From Xiphophorus maculatus (taxonomy: Eukaryota; Chordata; Actinopteri; Cyprinodontiformes; Poeciliidae): 64,000 nt of DNA. The stretch is from positions 17,460,373-17,524,372 of the forward strand of contig NC_036443.1 of the NCBI RefSeq assembly GCF_002775205.1, in the 5' to 3' direction. The notes beneath the pieces were generated by a model, which was not told where the DNA came from, did not search any database, and worked only from the letters and a program-made list of their open reading frames with translations. A program made the position numbers and the translations under genes. This document shows, one piece after another, positions 1 through 12,660 of this stretch (the stretch's first letter is position 1; each line of letters opens with the position of its first letter).

Positions 1-59
1 TAATCATGTAGGGCCAAAATATGACTTTTTTGCCTCTGCACAGCAGAAACATGTCAGGG

Positions 60-345
60 GTTGCTTATCTTCAGCAGGGGTAATGATGCTGGCCGAACTG
101 ATGAAAAGGTGGACAGAGCAACACCTGTTAGAGGCTGTAAAAAAAGAGGAGGCTCAACTACGACCAGGATAATAAAAATTCAATCAAAGTTCAAATTAAA
201 TAATTTAGATGGAATAATATTTATGTCTTAGAATGGTCCAGTCAAAACCCAGATCTAAATCCAATTGGGAATCTGTAGTACTCTCCATCCGATCTGACTA
301 AGCTAAAAAAAATAATAATTTCTTCCACTTCACAGTTAGGGACAC
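60..345 (+). mobile_element. Tc1/mariner-like transposase remnant
   Basis: Positions 228-275 translate to LEWSSQNPDLNPIGNL followed by a stop. This is the conserved C-terminal block (LEWP-SQSPDLNPIENLW) of Tc1-like transposases. The sequence before it (ACACCTGTTAGAGGCTGTAA) and after it (TCTCCATCCGATCTGACT) matches the same region of other fish Tc1 copies, for example the remnant at 58.1-58.4 kb. Stops and deletions show it is dead. Confidence 0.7.
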
Positions 346-3300
346 ATTTGTTTTGATCTGTTAAATAAAGTTAGGGAAAATACATAGGAGAAAACTGGAG
401 AAAGACTTCAAAGGGTTGAAATTGTTTGAAAGTCACTATACTTCTAGAGACCACATCAACACTGACAGTGATTTCACATCTGGATATGATATGTTATGAT
501 AGAATTAAAAGACCATACATTTTTACATATCCTACATCTGAAGCACTACTTCTGTAAAATATTCACCTAAACCTATGAATAGTATTTCTCCTCTCACCAA
601 CAAAAACATTGAGTCATTCTCCAAACAAACTTTCCAGCAAACTGAAAACAGGGACATTTATTATCCTTGCTTAAACTAAACAAGCACTGTCATTTAAAAG
701 TGAGCAACGAGTGCAGTAATGAAAAGCGGTTGGGCTGATTTCCGTTGGTGCTAATCAGAAAACTAAGGTCTCCCTAACAAAGGCAATTGCTTCACTATAT
801 GATCCCTGGCTTGCATTGACCATGACATGTGCTAGTGTAATATACAAAGTGAAGCAACCTGTGCCAGACATTAGCTGCTTCTTGTTCTGCACACTTGTTC
901 TTCAAACAGACCAGCCATTCAAAAACTGATACATCAAGCAAAGAGTTTCAAAGGAATCCAACTGCCAAACCTCCTGGCAGTTTCTCAAAGACATCCCAAA
1001 AAGCTTTACAAAGAAACTTCAGAAAACTTTAAAGACTAAATGTTTTCACTCCTGAATGCTAAAGTTCAAAGTGGTGGACATAGTTAAATTGCACACATAT
1101 ATGTATATAAATGGTCCAGCAAAGACCCTATTGCCCTTGTCTTCCATGAGGGAAACGAAAAAAAAGGGAAAAAAGCTGAAAGAACAACACTCCCTCTTTT
1201 TTCAATCAGGGAGGTCAGTGTTTTCTCTCATTAATCATACATTAATATTCAGATAAACACAGCCTATTTTTCTACTTTAGAAAAACAGAACCTTTCTAGC
1301 ATGTCTACCTCTCCCTTTGACAGACCACTGAGACATGGTTGCCCTCCTCCTTTGCAGAATACACAGCCTATCTGAAGCTGTCAAATGGTTTAAAAATAAC
1401 ATGACTAAAAGAATATGTAAACAGGTACTCACGTCTTACGTACAACTCACAGTTAGGTCCCATACATGACAAACGGATACATACACGCACACTTCTGCAT
1501 TAGCATGGCCTAAACCAACCAAAAATCGCCTTGGTGGCCAAACTCTAGGCAAGGGTGGATATCCCATCAGAAATCCTTGGAGGGAAATGGTAAGCCGAAA
1601 GGATCCAGATGTGTACACATGCTCACGCCCACGCACGCATACACACATTCCTTTATTCTAACTGGAGGGAGACTTGGAGAAAGAAAGTCAAGAACATTAC
1701 GACACAAACGGTGTTGGAGGCATACACCAACATAGAATACACACTCACACACAGAGCCAGAGATAGAGAAATTAAAGGTTAAGAAGATTTAAAAGTTAAA
1801 AATAGATAAGGCAGGAGTCAGGAGCTACAGAGCAGTATACTGCTAGCCTTCACAGTGGAGGATACACACACCTGTGAACCCCCACCACTTTCTGAACCCA
1901 CATGCTGTGGGTGTCACATCAGGAGAAAAAGATTAACATTTGGATTTTTTTTTTATGAGGTTCAGCATAATCCCAATTCATCTAATATTCATTCCTTTCA
2001 TTGCAGAGAGATGCCAAATGCAACGCTGGCTGCACTGCAACTGACAAATGATCAGCAGCTATATATGCAACATGTGCATGCTCTTGAACAAGCACGGAGA
2101 CATATTCACGCACCAACACACACACAACACGAGATTGTAAAACTGCATGGCTGAACAGGAGCTTAGAGCTCTCCGTATGTTAATCTGGTCCATTGATAAG
2201 ACCTGCTGAGCTGCTTTCTGCTCTAACACCACACAAAAAACATACTAAAAAACAGGTGCATGCATAAAAACTCAAAGCCAAACAATGATAAAAGCAGAAA
2301 GACAGGCTTTTGCGTGAAGTTACACAAGAAAAAAGCTAATGTTGATATTAGAAAATCTGTTAAGATTTTTTTAAAAAGATGTTCAAGTCTTAGCTATGAT
2401 GCTATGAAAAACAAATTGTCCCTTCTGATTTTGCTTTTTGACACATTTACAAGTATCATACTGTCAAAGAAACTTCATATCAGAAAATAATTTTCTTGTT
2501 AAATACGAAACAACACAAATATTTAACTATTGAAACAACCTGGTTCCCATGTGAAAAGACAACTGTCTCCATTTTTTTCTATTTAATCAGTATTTTACCA
2601 GGAAGTCCCTTGAGATAAAATTTGTTTTTCAAGGGAGAGCTGTTGAATCACAAACTAACTGTGGTAGATATTTTTTAAAAGCTGAGCTCAATTTCACCAG
2701 ACAGGTCTGATTACTGACAAACATTTAAAATCGAGAAAAAGTCTTAAAAACAAAAGGTGGGCTAAAGACTAAAAAAAAGCTATAACAGAGTTTAAAAAAA
2801 TATTACAAGATCCGATGATAAAGTCACAGATTTTATTGGTTCAGTTTGGAAAGGGCTGCAATGCCATTTTCAGGCTTTCAGACTCCAGCAAGCCAGAGTG
2901 AGGCCCATTATTTATAAATGAAGAAAATGCAGAATTGTGGTAAATCTTTCCAGAAGTGGCTGTCTGGCCTACCATAAAAAGCTAATGAAGCACTCATAAA
3001 GGACATCACAAAATAAACCAGAATAACATCTAAAGCATTGTAGGCCTCAATTGCCTCAGTTACGGTCAGTGCTCATGATTCAACCAGAAGAAATAAACTC
3101 TGCAAAATTGGCATTCATGAAAGAGTTTCAATACAAAAACCCCCTCTGTCATCTTCATGATCTCAAGTCTTCTGGTAAAATATTCTGTCGACTAGCAAGA
3201 TCATAATTTAATTTCCTGGAACGAGTGCATGCTGCTATATTTGGCATAAAGCTAAAACAACATTTTGAGAAAAAAAATAAAACAACATTATAGCAACAGT

Positions 3301-3399
3301 TAAAAATGGCAACATACAGTAGCTGCCATAGACAGTTATGTTGCCATTAAAAAGAAACCATGAATTCAGAATATCCTTCAGGAAAATCACTGACCATTA

Positions 3400-3705
3400 G
3401 TGTGTGACCCTAAACTAATTCATACTCGGATTATGTTGAATGACAATGACCCAAAGCACATAATGAAGTCTATTCCTGAGTGGCTACTACCAACAAAATT
3501 AGGATTTTGGAGTGGCCTAGTCAAAATGGAAACTTGAATGTAATTGAGAAACTGTGCCTTGACCTTAAAAAAGAACATCCATGGTCAAAATTTCAATAGC
3601 TGAATTAAAGCAACTTTGCAAAGAAAACAAGGCTGGTTTTCCACAGAGATGCACTAAATTGCTCGATGGCAGTTACTGCTGCCATTGAGCCTGTAAAATG
3701 AAGTC
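3400..3705 (+). mobile_element. Tc1/mariner-like transposase 3' remnant
   Basis: In shifting frames the sequence reads NDNDPKH, SIPEWL, a degraded SPDLNPIE region and then a stretch like QLCKEEWAKIPP, which is the order of motifs at the end of Tc1-like transposases. Several frameshifts and stops are present. It lies in an intron of the erc2-like gene and is probably a different subfamily from the copy at the left edge. Confidence 0.65.
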
Positions 3706-3757
3706 ATCAATATAAATGAAATTACACATTGAAAAACTATGAGGAAGACGTACACAC

Positions 3758-6700
3758 CTCTCTCAAATGTATGTTCTCCAAGTGGACATCAGCTTCCTGG
3801 GCTGCCATGGTAATTATGCCTGTCCGCTGTCCTCGTCCCCACTGTCCCTGACCCTGAAGCAACTCCAGCAGCCTCTGGATACTCTCGTCTCGTGCACCCA
3901 GCGTCTGTTTCTGGGAGTCGATTCTCAACTCCATCTCTTCCATAGTCTTCCTCAGCAGGGACAACTCATTGGCTTGACGCTCATGTTCTGACTGCAGTCG
4001 GAAGAAGTTTTCCTCTGTTGGATCCTGAGGAGGAGGTGAAGAAAAGCCGTCGCACCCAGGCACCTGACAGGGGCTACATGGATGACGGGGGCTAGAGCTG
4101 GGCAATGCTCCCTGACTAGGACTGTAGAGGGGCTGGCTTGGACTGTTCCTTTGTCCAGGCTGAAGGGTGTTGGCTGGGCTAAGTCTCTGCGTGGCTGCCA
4201 ATGTATTACACCCATAGCCAGGACTGTGAATAATGATGTCAGCCTCTTGTTGCCTTGGATTGTAGGTGTTCGATGGACTGGCTTTGGGGCTGTTCTTTGG
4301 TGCTGGACTGTGCAGGTTTATGGAACTTTGTCTGGGACTGTGGCCAGGACTGAGCCCCCCTCTGAACTCCTGGTCCATATGGTGTTCTCTGTAGGAGCTG
4401 CTCTGCTGCCGCTGTTGCCGCAGGCGACTGTTTGTCTCTCTGTGAGCTCTCAGCTCCTCCTGTAGCTCCTGAACTGTCAAAGGAAGTTGCTGCAACCACA
4501 AAGTGATTTTTTTTCAGTAACCATTCAAATTCAAAATTGCCAAAACTGAGTACAACACATATACACATACAAAAAGAGTGAGTGTCTTAAAATCAACAAA
4601 TAAAACAGACCTTGTTTCTTCTTATATCCCCCAGCTGTAGCAGAATGAGATAAAAGAAACAGATACATAATGCCAGTAAAGCTAGAGGGTGCTAGTTACA
4701 CAACTACGCCACAAGGGGGCGGGCTTTATCTTAGAAACACATAGGTACATGGAGCATTGATTTGTAGTTGACATACCATTAGAGTGGAAAGGTAGAATAA
4801 AGTTGGTTATTTGTTTGAACTGAGCTCACAGGTGTACTTACTAGAGTAAAATAGAGTAAAGGAAAATAGATTTAAATACTTAAATAGAATTGTCATATTG
4901 TAAATTACTAAAAACTTCGATATTGTTTGACAACAGTATTCTGTTTTTGTTTCAAATAAAAAATATGTCAATATATTAAGCTAATCTCATAAATCTCTAA
5001 AGTTGACTGTAAGTAATGATAATGTTTCTACAAGATTATTAATTATTAAGAACAACATGAATGTTCCTTGGACAGGTGTCTCTGACATATTTATGTTTTC
5101 CATTATTCAAAGTGCATCAAAAAGGGACAAATCTAATTGAACATCTGGTAACCATAAACAGCAAAGCAAATTATTAAAAATTTTTAATCAACAAGAAGCT
5201 GAACATGAAAGTTTTATTACGATCAAGATTAAATTTAGGAGGGAAAGACATAAAAGAGTATCCACAAACCCAAGTTTTCATAACCTCAATAGAAACAGTA
5301 TGACAGCTGTTTCTGTAGCAGCTGTGTCCTTCGGTATTCATTTTCGGGGATTTCTGCTTCATCTGCAACCTTTTTTTTGGAAGAAACAATAGCAGTTTTG
5401 TACATACAAAATTGTGATAAGTTCAGACTATGTTTTTCCTGAAATTATAATATCTGATAATTTGGTGACAAAGTCTTTGTACTTGGGGAACACAGTAAAC
5501 TAGATCAACAAGCAGCTGAAGACTTTATTTATTTATTTATTTATTTACAACTTTTTAATCCTTGAGTCACTGTGTGGTTTTTGTTTGTTTGTTTTTTTTT
5601 TGCTGGGGAGAACCAGATCATTACTATCTTAAAAAATAAAAATAAAATAAAATTAAAAAAAACGGAGCATATTAATTGAACTATTGAGGGTCTGCTTTAA
5701 AGGTTTGGTTGATTTCATATATTTATTTATTTATTTTTGTTTTGTTTTTTGTTTTCAAAATCTTTAACACAATTGAAACCAGGAAATTCTAAATAATGGT
5801 TTCATAAAGATAAACTACAGCAATGACTACTGGGTGTAAACTATATTGCACATAGTAGTCAATTAGAAGATTCATAACTTTTTGGACAGCCTCACTGTCT
5901 GTCCAATGTTTTAGTCAAAAAGACTATTCTGCCAATCACATGAGTTTCTATGCTTTACATGGACTGGTTTTTCCCCTACACTTTTCTTGTGACAACAATT
6001 TATCAAGTGATTGTTACTTCCTCAAGCCATCCCTCACCCTGCCCACTGACAGACAAGGCTTCAGTCTGGCAGCATAAAATAGGTAAAACTAAAAAATTTT
6101 GTCAGAGGACAAAAAGGACAGAACTTGTTCTTAAAGGTGAAGAAGAATAAGATTCTTTTAATAACTATATTTTGTGAGGAAGAGAAACAATGTCTTCAAC
6201 GATATTCAAACAATGACAGGTAGAACAACGCTGTACGTACCATACTACTTAAGAAATCACTGCTAAAACCAAAAATGATCAAATAATTATTATAATTGTG
6301 ACAGCTGAGAAATTAGACTACTGTTTTAATGACATCTGTGAAAAATGTTACATTTTTGCTACAAAAATGTAACAAAAAAGGATTTTACTGCATGCTTCAG
6401 AAAAGTATTTGCCCTCTAACAGATTTCTTTGTTCTTATTTGTCCTGGTTTTTGTCACACACAGATGCTTCAGATCGACAAACAGATTTTAATAACAAATA
6501 TAACCGGACTTATTACAGTTTTCAAATTATGATTGAATTTATTTATTTAAAAAGTACTTCCCCCTTTTGCACTTATAAGTAAGTAAATGTAAGTGACATT
6601 TTTTTGTGAGATTTATCTATCTCAAAAGCCACACCCAGGCCTAATTATAGATGCACTTGTAGAATAAAATTGTCACTTAATAGAAAGTTGGTCATTTTTA

Positions 6701-9700
6701 ATTAGCCCTTCTTGTTTGATAGTCAGAAACATTTAAGTGTGGCAAATATATAAAAAAATATGAGAAAATCTGTAAAATAGCAAATACTTTGTCCCACCAC
6801 TGGACATGTCATAAATGTTCAGACACATCTGACATGTAGATTTGCGTTACAGAGTCTTTCAATCAGTAGAGTCTGACTAGTTTTGATAGTGATAATCTAT
6901 GCAAAAACAAATAAATTTGTTAGGAAACCCCTTTAACATTTTGATACTAATAGTAATTATTTGTGGGAATCCTTTACTTGTTTTTCACGCCAACACTTTT
7001 TGTGCTCCTGTGCAGAAGGTGGAGAGTGCCAAGGACACAGAGTGGAGATGCAGAAGAGCGAGGCGAGTGAGTTTATGGATAATCAATGCAACATCTCACA
7101 CTGAATATTAAATTAGAGTGGGAGGACAGTCCTTCTCAAAAACACACACAACTGAGACTGTAGATACACAAATGCTTATGTGTACAGTGTACAAATTCAC
7201 AAATCAAAGAAACACATACACACCCAACACACAAATGGCTGCAGGGGAAAGGTCAAATGAGTGCAGATGCAAGAGAAGGTGACATTCCTTATGGTAAACT
7301 GCAGCTATCGTGTAAGATTCACCTGTTTTCCAGAGACTCACAAAAAGATAAAAAGTTCACAAAAGGAGGGGTGAGAAATGGGGAAGAAAAATGGAGAAGA
7401 AAAAGATAAACTGAACTGGAGGTAAGTGAGAAGATAAAGGGTGACCTTTTCGTTTTTTGTAAGAGTTGGAGACACTGAGTTATGGTGTTGGCTGAGGCAC
7501 GGGGAAAGACATGGTTGCTCTTTAATGAATGGTCAAATCAATACTGTGAAGAAAACTGTGAACAACTTGAGCTCAACAGCTGTGGGCGGGTGTGTATGAG
7601 AGACAGACAATGGCAGAGAAAGACACAAGCAGAGACAGAAGGCAACACAAAAAAACATGTTCTTTTCTTGACTATGACCATTTGCTCTTAATGAAGCTTT
7701 TAGCTGTTTTTTTAAAATTGCTTTCAAAGCTTTTAATTGCGTGGAAAGAAATACACAAATTAATATCAGGCAACTAAATTTGATTTGGTTAAGGTAGAAT
7801 GACCTTGTTCACAGAGTCCGAACAGATTGAGCAAATTAAAATGCAAAGGTGCAATCAAGGACAAGTCAGCTCACCATGTTTCAGATGAAGAAAATTATGT
7901 TAATCAGCTGTTTTCAAGCATATTTGAGAGCAAAAAGGGTGTCTCATATTCGTTTCTAATTAATCCTTCTCTCCTTTTTACATTTTCTGACTTCATGTGT
8001 CATGCATGTGCGCATAGTTACAGTATAGTGCACTTACACATTATGACTTTATGACCAAGTGAGATGAAAAAGCAAGAAATAAAAAAATGCAGAGGAGGCT
8101 CCTTGGTTACAACAGGAGGATGCAGATATTGTTTTTTGTATGTGTAAAAGCAACAAAACAATCAGTTTCAGCTTCTGTAATTTGCGAAACCTCAAACAAT
8201 TTTTTAAAAAATTGGAATAGCATTACTATGTAGTATTTGGATTCTCTTCTAGAAAAAGAACAGACACACAAAGATGTAAAATGCCCGATAAAGAGAGAAA
8301 CAGAAGGGCACTGAGATAAAAAACCAAGGGAGGATAAACAAAGAAGAGACACTACACAGTCACCATGCAGTGGGTGAGGCAGACAGATGGATAACACCTC
8401 TGAATGAGTGGGACAGACTCCGGGGGAGAGACTGCACAGGACAGACTGGTCACCACTCCTTCAGCAAAAGCTGTGAGCCCTTTGAGAACCCGGCAAACCC
8501 GGCAAACACCTTGAACAAGTTCCCATGGAAACACATGGAGGTAGCATGGAAAACATTGTTAGTCAAAACGGCAGCCAAGCTATTCAGTGTAACCTTGAAG
8601 ATGAGAACAAATGGTGTTTTGACAGAGTGATTTTCAGAGATGAACACAAAACATCTGAATGTAACTAATGAAGAAACTCACTGAAATTACTTTTCGATAT
8701 TTTGTCACCTTACAATAACTACGTGTTTCCTTATTATTCTATAGGGCAGACCAACACAAAGGAGTTCACAGCTGTAAAGTGGAAGGAAATTGCTAAATGT
8801 TTTTCAGTTTTTAACTATTTAACTAATAAAAATAAGTGACATTGTATTAACCACTCCAAATCCATACTAGAACCACATTTTACTGCGCTAGCAGCTGTAA
8901 AACCTCTGGGAAATGTGTTTTAATATGTTCTGTAATTAATTGCTTATTCTTCTCTGCAAAATATCTCAAACTCAGACACAATGGTTAGTTAATGAACAAT
9001 TTTTTCCACACACTCTCAAGTGGCTTTAGTAGAGATGCAACAATCTACAGGCCAGAGATTATAATGGCCCTTTATTTTCATTCTAAAATGCAACATTATG
9101 TACTTTGATGCACATCCTTCATTATCCGTTGCTACCTCTTTACAAAAGAGTACTTTTGTACTTTACTTTTTGTACTTTACAAAAGTACAAAATGTTTTCT
9201 GAGGTTTTGCTCTTGGATAGAGAAAGTCAAAAGAAGTTCAGACAGAAAGCAAGAAACAGAAATCCGTATTGGGCAAGAAGCACAGAATTGGTGCATCTTC
9301 AATACTTAGGCTAATTCAAAGAGGTTCAACAAATGTGTACCAAAGCTGTGATTTTCATTTTAAACAGTGTTTAAAAACCATGTAAAATTTCTTCCTTTTT
9401 CTTTACAATTATACATCATTATTTGTTGATTTGTATCATAAAATCTGAATAAAATAAGTTGAAGTTTGAGGCTGTAATATGTAAAAGTTCAAGTGCATAA
9501 GGCTCTGTAGCTGTCTGCTTTCTCACCTGTAAATCGTCTTGGTTCACGCTGCACTGTTCCTTAAGAGCAGGCGTCCTTACTCCCTCTTCACGCCTACTCC
9601 CCTTGTCTCTCTTTACATCAGGGCTCCAGAAATTAACACTATTAATGCCATAGCCTGTCTTTCCATCCCTCCCTCCATCCAGTTCCCTTCGGAGACTTTC

Positions 9701-12477
9701 ATTCTCTCTCTGCAGATCCCTCAGCTGAGCCTGGAGATCACAGGTGGAAACCTCTCCCCGATCATCCGAATCCAGTGTTTGTGTGCATCTTCCAGACTGC
9801 CGTCGCAAACTGGAAGTTCCTGTAGAAAACACAGTTTGGTCTCCACAAGAGTCTGATAGGTGATGCATACCAGAGGCTGTGATGTTTGGGGTGCTTCCAA
9901 TTGCTGTACTGCGGCCAGTGGAAGATGAGCGGCTGGTACTCCGCCCTAATGTCATGGTACTTTTAGGGTATCCACCAGAGGGTTCCAAGGACTCCCGCTC
10001 ATTGGGATACATGGTGCCAGAAATGGCATAGGCCGCACTTAAAGACTGGATGTTCTCCATGGACATGGTTTTCCCACCTGGAGCTGTTGCTGAACCACGA
10101 GTTGATCCTTTATCTGCTGTTGATGTGTTGACTTTGAGTCTTGAACCAAGCTTTGAAACTGAACCTTGTGCTCCGGTCAGTTTAGCTGCTGGTGGAGGCC
10201 CGCCCCCTGACACAGAGCCGGGCTCAAGTCCTGATCGGGACCCAGGACCTGAGCTGACAGCCTGTTTACCTTTTCCCTGTTTTGTAGACCTCGAGAAGCG
10301 TGAATGAGATGAGCTGCCATCATTTTGCCCACCACTCTTTGCAGCAGCAGCAGTCAGCTTGCCGTGCGAGGGCTTGGCTCTTATGTTTAAAGGCATGGTT
10401 GTATGGCAAAATATAACATCTGGAAGCAAATTGTCACAGACAGAAAAACTGGGATATCCATTTGTGGAATAAGAATAAGCAATGGGAGTAATAAAGGGCA
10501 CTTATTCACTTGTCCATATCTGACTGTGCATGAATTGAGACTTATTTTGTCTTTTGTGAAGAAAATATGAGGTTGTTGGCAGTGATGCTCCAAGAAGTCT
10601 TGGACTTTCAGTTACACTGCAGGTCATCATGGATTCTAGGCAGCAAACAATAAGACAGACATACAAGAAATACAGAAATGCAACAACAAGAATAAGAATA
10701 AGAGATTAAAAATGGGCAAAACCAACACAACTATAAATAGTAACCATTTGTGTGCTCACACTAATACAGTTCTTTTCAAAAAGGTGATCAAAGTTGTAAA
10801 CTCTCCCCAACAACTTCAAGAATAAGTGTTTTGCTTCCCACTGCTGACATTGCAAATGTTGGGAGAACTGAATATCAACTTATTTGCTAATAATGAGATT
10901 ATAGATCAGTAGCAAAATACAGAAAACAACTAAGTGCTCTTAAATCAGCACTCACTGTGTCTTAAGTAGAAACCATAAAGCAGTATCCCAGTCTCTACAT
11001 CCCAAAGCAAAAGTGAAAAGGAAGGAATGTTGATAGGTGTGATTAATTTAGCACCACAGAGAGTATTAAATGAGAACTTAAATGTCTGCAGAGGTCTGAC
11101 AAAAAAGAAAACATTGTGCGGAATGCTTTGGCCTCAGGAGACTGCAAAGAAAATTGAAAGACCACTCTTCATTACATCCCATCCCTCTGGGCCAATTTCA
11201 AATTTACAGTCAGACTTTGCAAGGCTGTACACTCCTCGGGCTTCAACTATAAATAGGGGACGAAAAATAGGTACTTTGAATTTAGGCCAAATCCTACTTG
11301 GTACATTATGATAAGAAATCAAAATGCAATCAGCAGACTTTGTTAATACATGTGTATGTATCATATTAAGTGGTAATAAAGAAACTTCTTGGATTTAACA
11401 TGTTACAGACAATACTATATTCACATTTTCAGACAAATAAAGAAGTTCCCTTAGAGACCTAGCATGTTGGGGGAGCAGACATTGAGAACTGACTATAAAG
11501 CAGGGGAAAATAGAAATCATAATCCCTCCTCTAATCTAAGAGGATTGGGTACTTGGAGTCCCTTTACAGGATACAACTGAGGGACTGGTTAAATCTGCCT
11601 GTCAATCATAACAGAGCTGTCAATCCCTTATCTGTTATTGCTCGGGACAATAAACGGAATGTCCTGTACAAGAAATGTACAGTCTAAATGACAATAAATT
11701 GGGCTTATAGAAATGTACTAGGGAGTTTTTCTATTCAAAGTGAGACAATGATAAAATAAATTCTACATATGGTTAAAACAAGAAAGCACACAGATGCTAG
11801 CTAGTACCTATAAAGCTTTTTCTATATTACAGATACTGAGGTGGAGGTGCCACAAATAGCTGGTTCATTACAGTGAATGCCAGCGAAGTATATGCCGCTA
11901 AATGTATTACATTTTAAAAATGTATTACATAAAAAATAAAATAAAATAAAAATGCGGAGAGGGAAACTGAAAGGTGGTGGGAATGCTTGATTTAAATGCG
12001 CGTCTGGCATTAAATCAGTCCACAAGCGCCTGCAGCTTACTTTGGAGTCGACAACCAGCTGTTGCTGTGGAGAGAAAAGTGGAGTCACCACCCTTACTGC
12101 GAAAACAGAACACCTTCAAAAGCATCATAATTTATTATTCATAATAAAAAGGGTTTACTAAGTAGTCTAACATAGTTTAAAGCTAGACAGACGAACAACC
12201 TACCAAGAAGACCTTATAAGTGACCAGACAAGCCGGGCGCAGACGCCCAAACAATTCTACTACGACCACGGCACGAAGGATTAGTTTCTAGCATATACAC
12301 GGCCACACGAGTCCGAGCTTGTAGCTTACATAAGAAATAATCTGTCACGCAAACTGACCGCAGTCAATTTTAATTTATATTCATATAATAGCATCACATG
12401 TCGCTCCCACCTTACAAAAAATGTCCAGGTGCGCCCTGTACGCGCAGCTCCATCTTACCGGACAGGCAGCTCTCCAT
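3758..12477 (-). CDS. erc2: ELKS/CAST (ERC) active-zone scaffold protein, erc2-like, 5' part only
   Basis: ERC proteins are long coiled-coil scaffolds of the presynaptic active zone that bind RIM, bassoon, liprin-alpha and Rab6-type partners. Coding exons read on the minus strand: 12459-12477 (proposed start), 9527-10419, 3758-4489. All have GT-AG borders and together give 548 codons in one frame. Diagnostic segments are the conserved SMENIQSL block (about residue 125), the TMTLGRS block, the first coil around DLQAQLRDLQREN, NFWSPDVKR, and LLRKTMEEMELRI..QKQTL.ARDESI in the last exon. The end NIHLRE fits ERC2 better than ERC1 as I remember the families. The N-terminus is unlike the usual MYGSAR start. 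The last donor at 3757 is phase 0, so the rest of the protein lies beyond position 1. Exon 3 carries a Ser/Pro-rich insertion (see findings). ERC family is certain; the paralogue (erc2 or a fish duplicate) is inferred. Confidence 0.87.
5525..5760. repeat. TTTA / A-rich low-complexity tract
   Basis: Runs of TTTA at 5525-5546 and again near 5722-5738, a T run near 5590, and an A-rich block (AAAATAAAATAAAATT) at about 5630-5660. Simple sequence with no sign of function. Confidence 0.8.
6388..6801. mobile_element. Non-autonomous Tc1-type element (MITE)
   Basis: The left end reads CAGAAAAGTATTTGCCCTCT and the right end, reverse-complemented, reads CAGTGGTGGGACAAAGTATT, giving imperfect terminal inverted repeats. 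The subterminal phrases around GATGCTTCAGATCGACAAAC and CAGAAACATTTAAGTGTGGC are also inverted copies of one another in degraded form. A TA precedes the left end. No coding capacity. Confidence 0.6.
8660..8985 (-). mobile_element. Tc1-like element fragment
   Basis: Contains the family's subterminal phrases in order: TTTGTCACCTTACAATAACT, AGACCAACACAAAGGAGTTC, AAGTGGAAGGAAATTGC, CTAGAACCACATTTTACTGC and TTCTTCTCTGCAAAATATCTCAAACTCAG. The last is the reverse complement of the transposase region that encodes the CKEEW motif. It is heavily decayed and the borders are uncertain. Confidence 0.55.
10420..12458. other. Intron 1 of the erc2-like gene
   Basis: It lies between the proposed exon 1 donor (12458) and the exon 2 acceptor (TTTGCTTCCAG ending at 10420). 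AT-rich, with no exon recognised. Weak alternative donors are visible on the minus strand near 12035 and 12091, so a different first exon cannot be excluded. Confidence 0.5.
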
Positions 12478-12660
12478 CACCGCTCAGTCCCGTCGGCCGT
12501 ATCCCGTCCGACCTCAGCGCAGCCTCCATGATCTCATCGGCTCAGCTGTGACCTGTCCTACCATCGGGTCCGCGTGGGCGCGCTAACCCAGCTGGCGCGT
12601 GCGCGAGCAAGAGCTGTGGTGGGGCAGCACGAGCGAGCAGTGATTGGACGATTTAATTTT
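12459..12660 (-). promoter_or_regulatory. CpG-rich promoter and first exon of the erc2-like gene
   Basis: This is the only CpG-dense patch between the erc2-like gene and tlr9. On the minus strand it has an inverted CCAAT motif (ATTGG near 12645) and ends in a strong splice donor, CCG|GTAAGA, at 12459/12458. If exon 1 ends there and joins the acceptor before 10419, ATG 12475-12477 reads in frame into the main ORF and adds 14 residues before the next in-frame Met (10394-10396). Two further upstream ATGs (12527-12529 and 12535-12537) open other frames. The transcription start is not visible. Confidence 0.6.

Larger units (their letters stand above)
1..3757. other. Intron 3 of the erc2-like gene (runs off the left edge)
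   Basis: No exon was recognised here. It is AT-rich sequence with two Tc1-like transposase remnants (listed separately) and a CA-rich stretch at about 1430-1760, with scattered ACAC runs that create spurious minus-strand ORFs rich in Cys and Val. The next ERC exon (it would begin with the EELHRR-like segment) was not seen, so it should lie left of position 1. Confidence 0.6.
4490..9526. other. Intron 2 of the erc2-like gene
   Basis: A roughly 5-kb intron with no recognised exon. It holds low-complexity TTTA and A-rich tracts at 5525-5760, a Tc1-type MITE (6388-6801), a Tc1-like remnant (about 8660-8985) and a small inverted repeat (9150-9188). Short ORFs here have no recognisable domain. Confidence 0.7.

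Noticed and set aside
1436-1752. Cys/Val-rich minus-strand ORFs suggesting a small secreted peptide
   Set aside because: Produced by CA-rich low-complexity sequence (GTGTGT on the minus strand), with no signal peptide or conserved cysteine spacing.
4082-4465. 127-codon plus-strand ORF
   Set aside because: Antisense shadow of the ERC exon, whose Ser/Pro-rich codons leave the opposite strand open.
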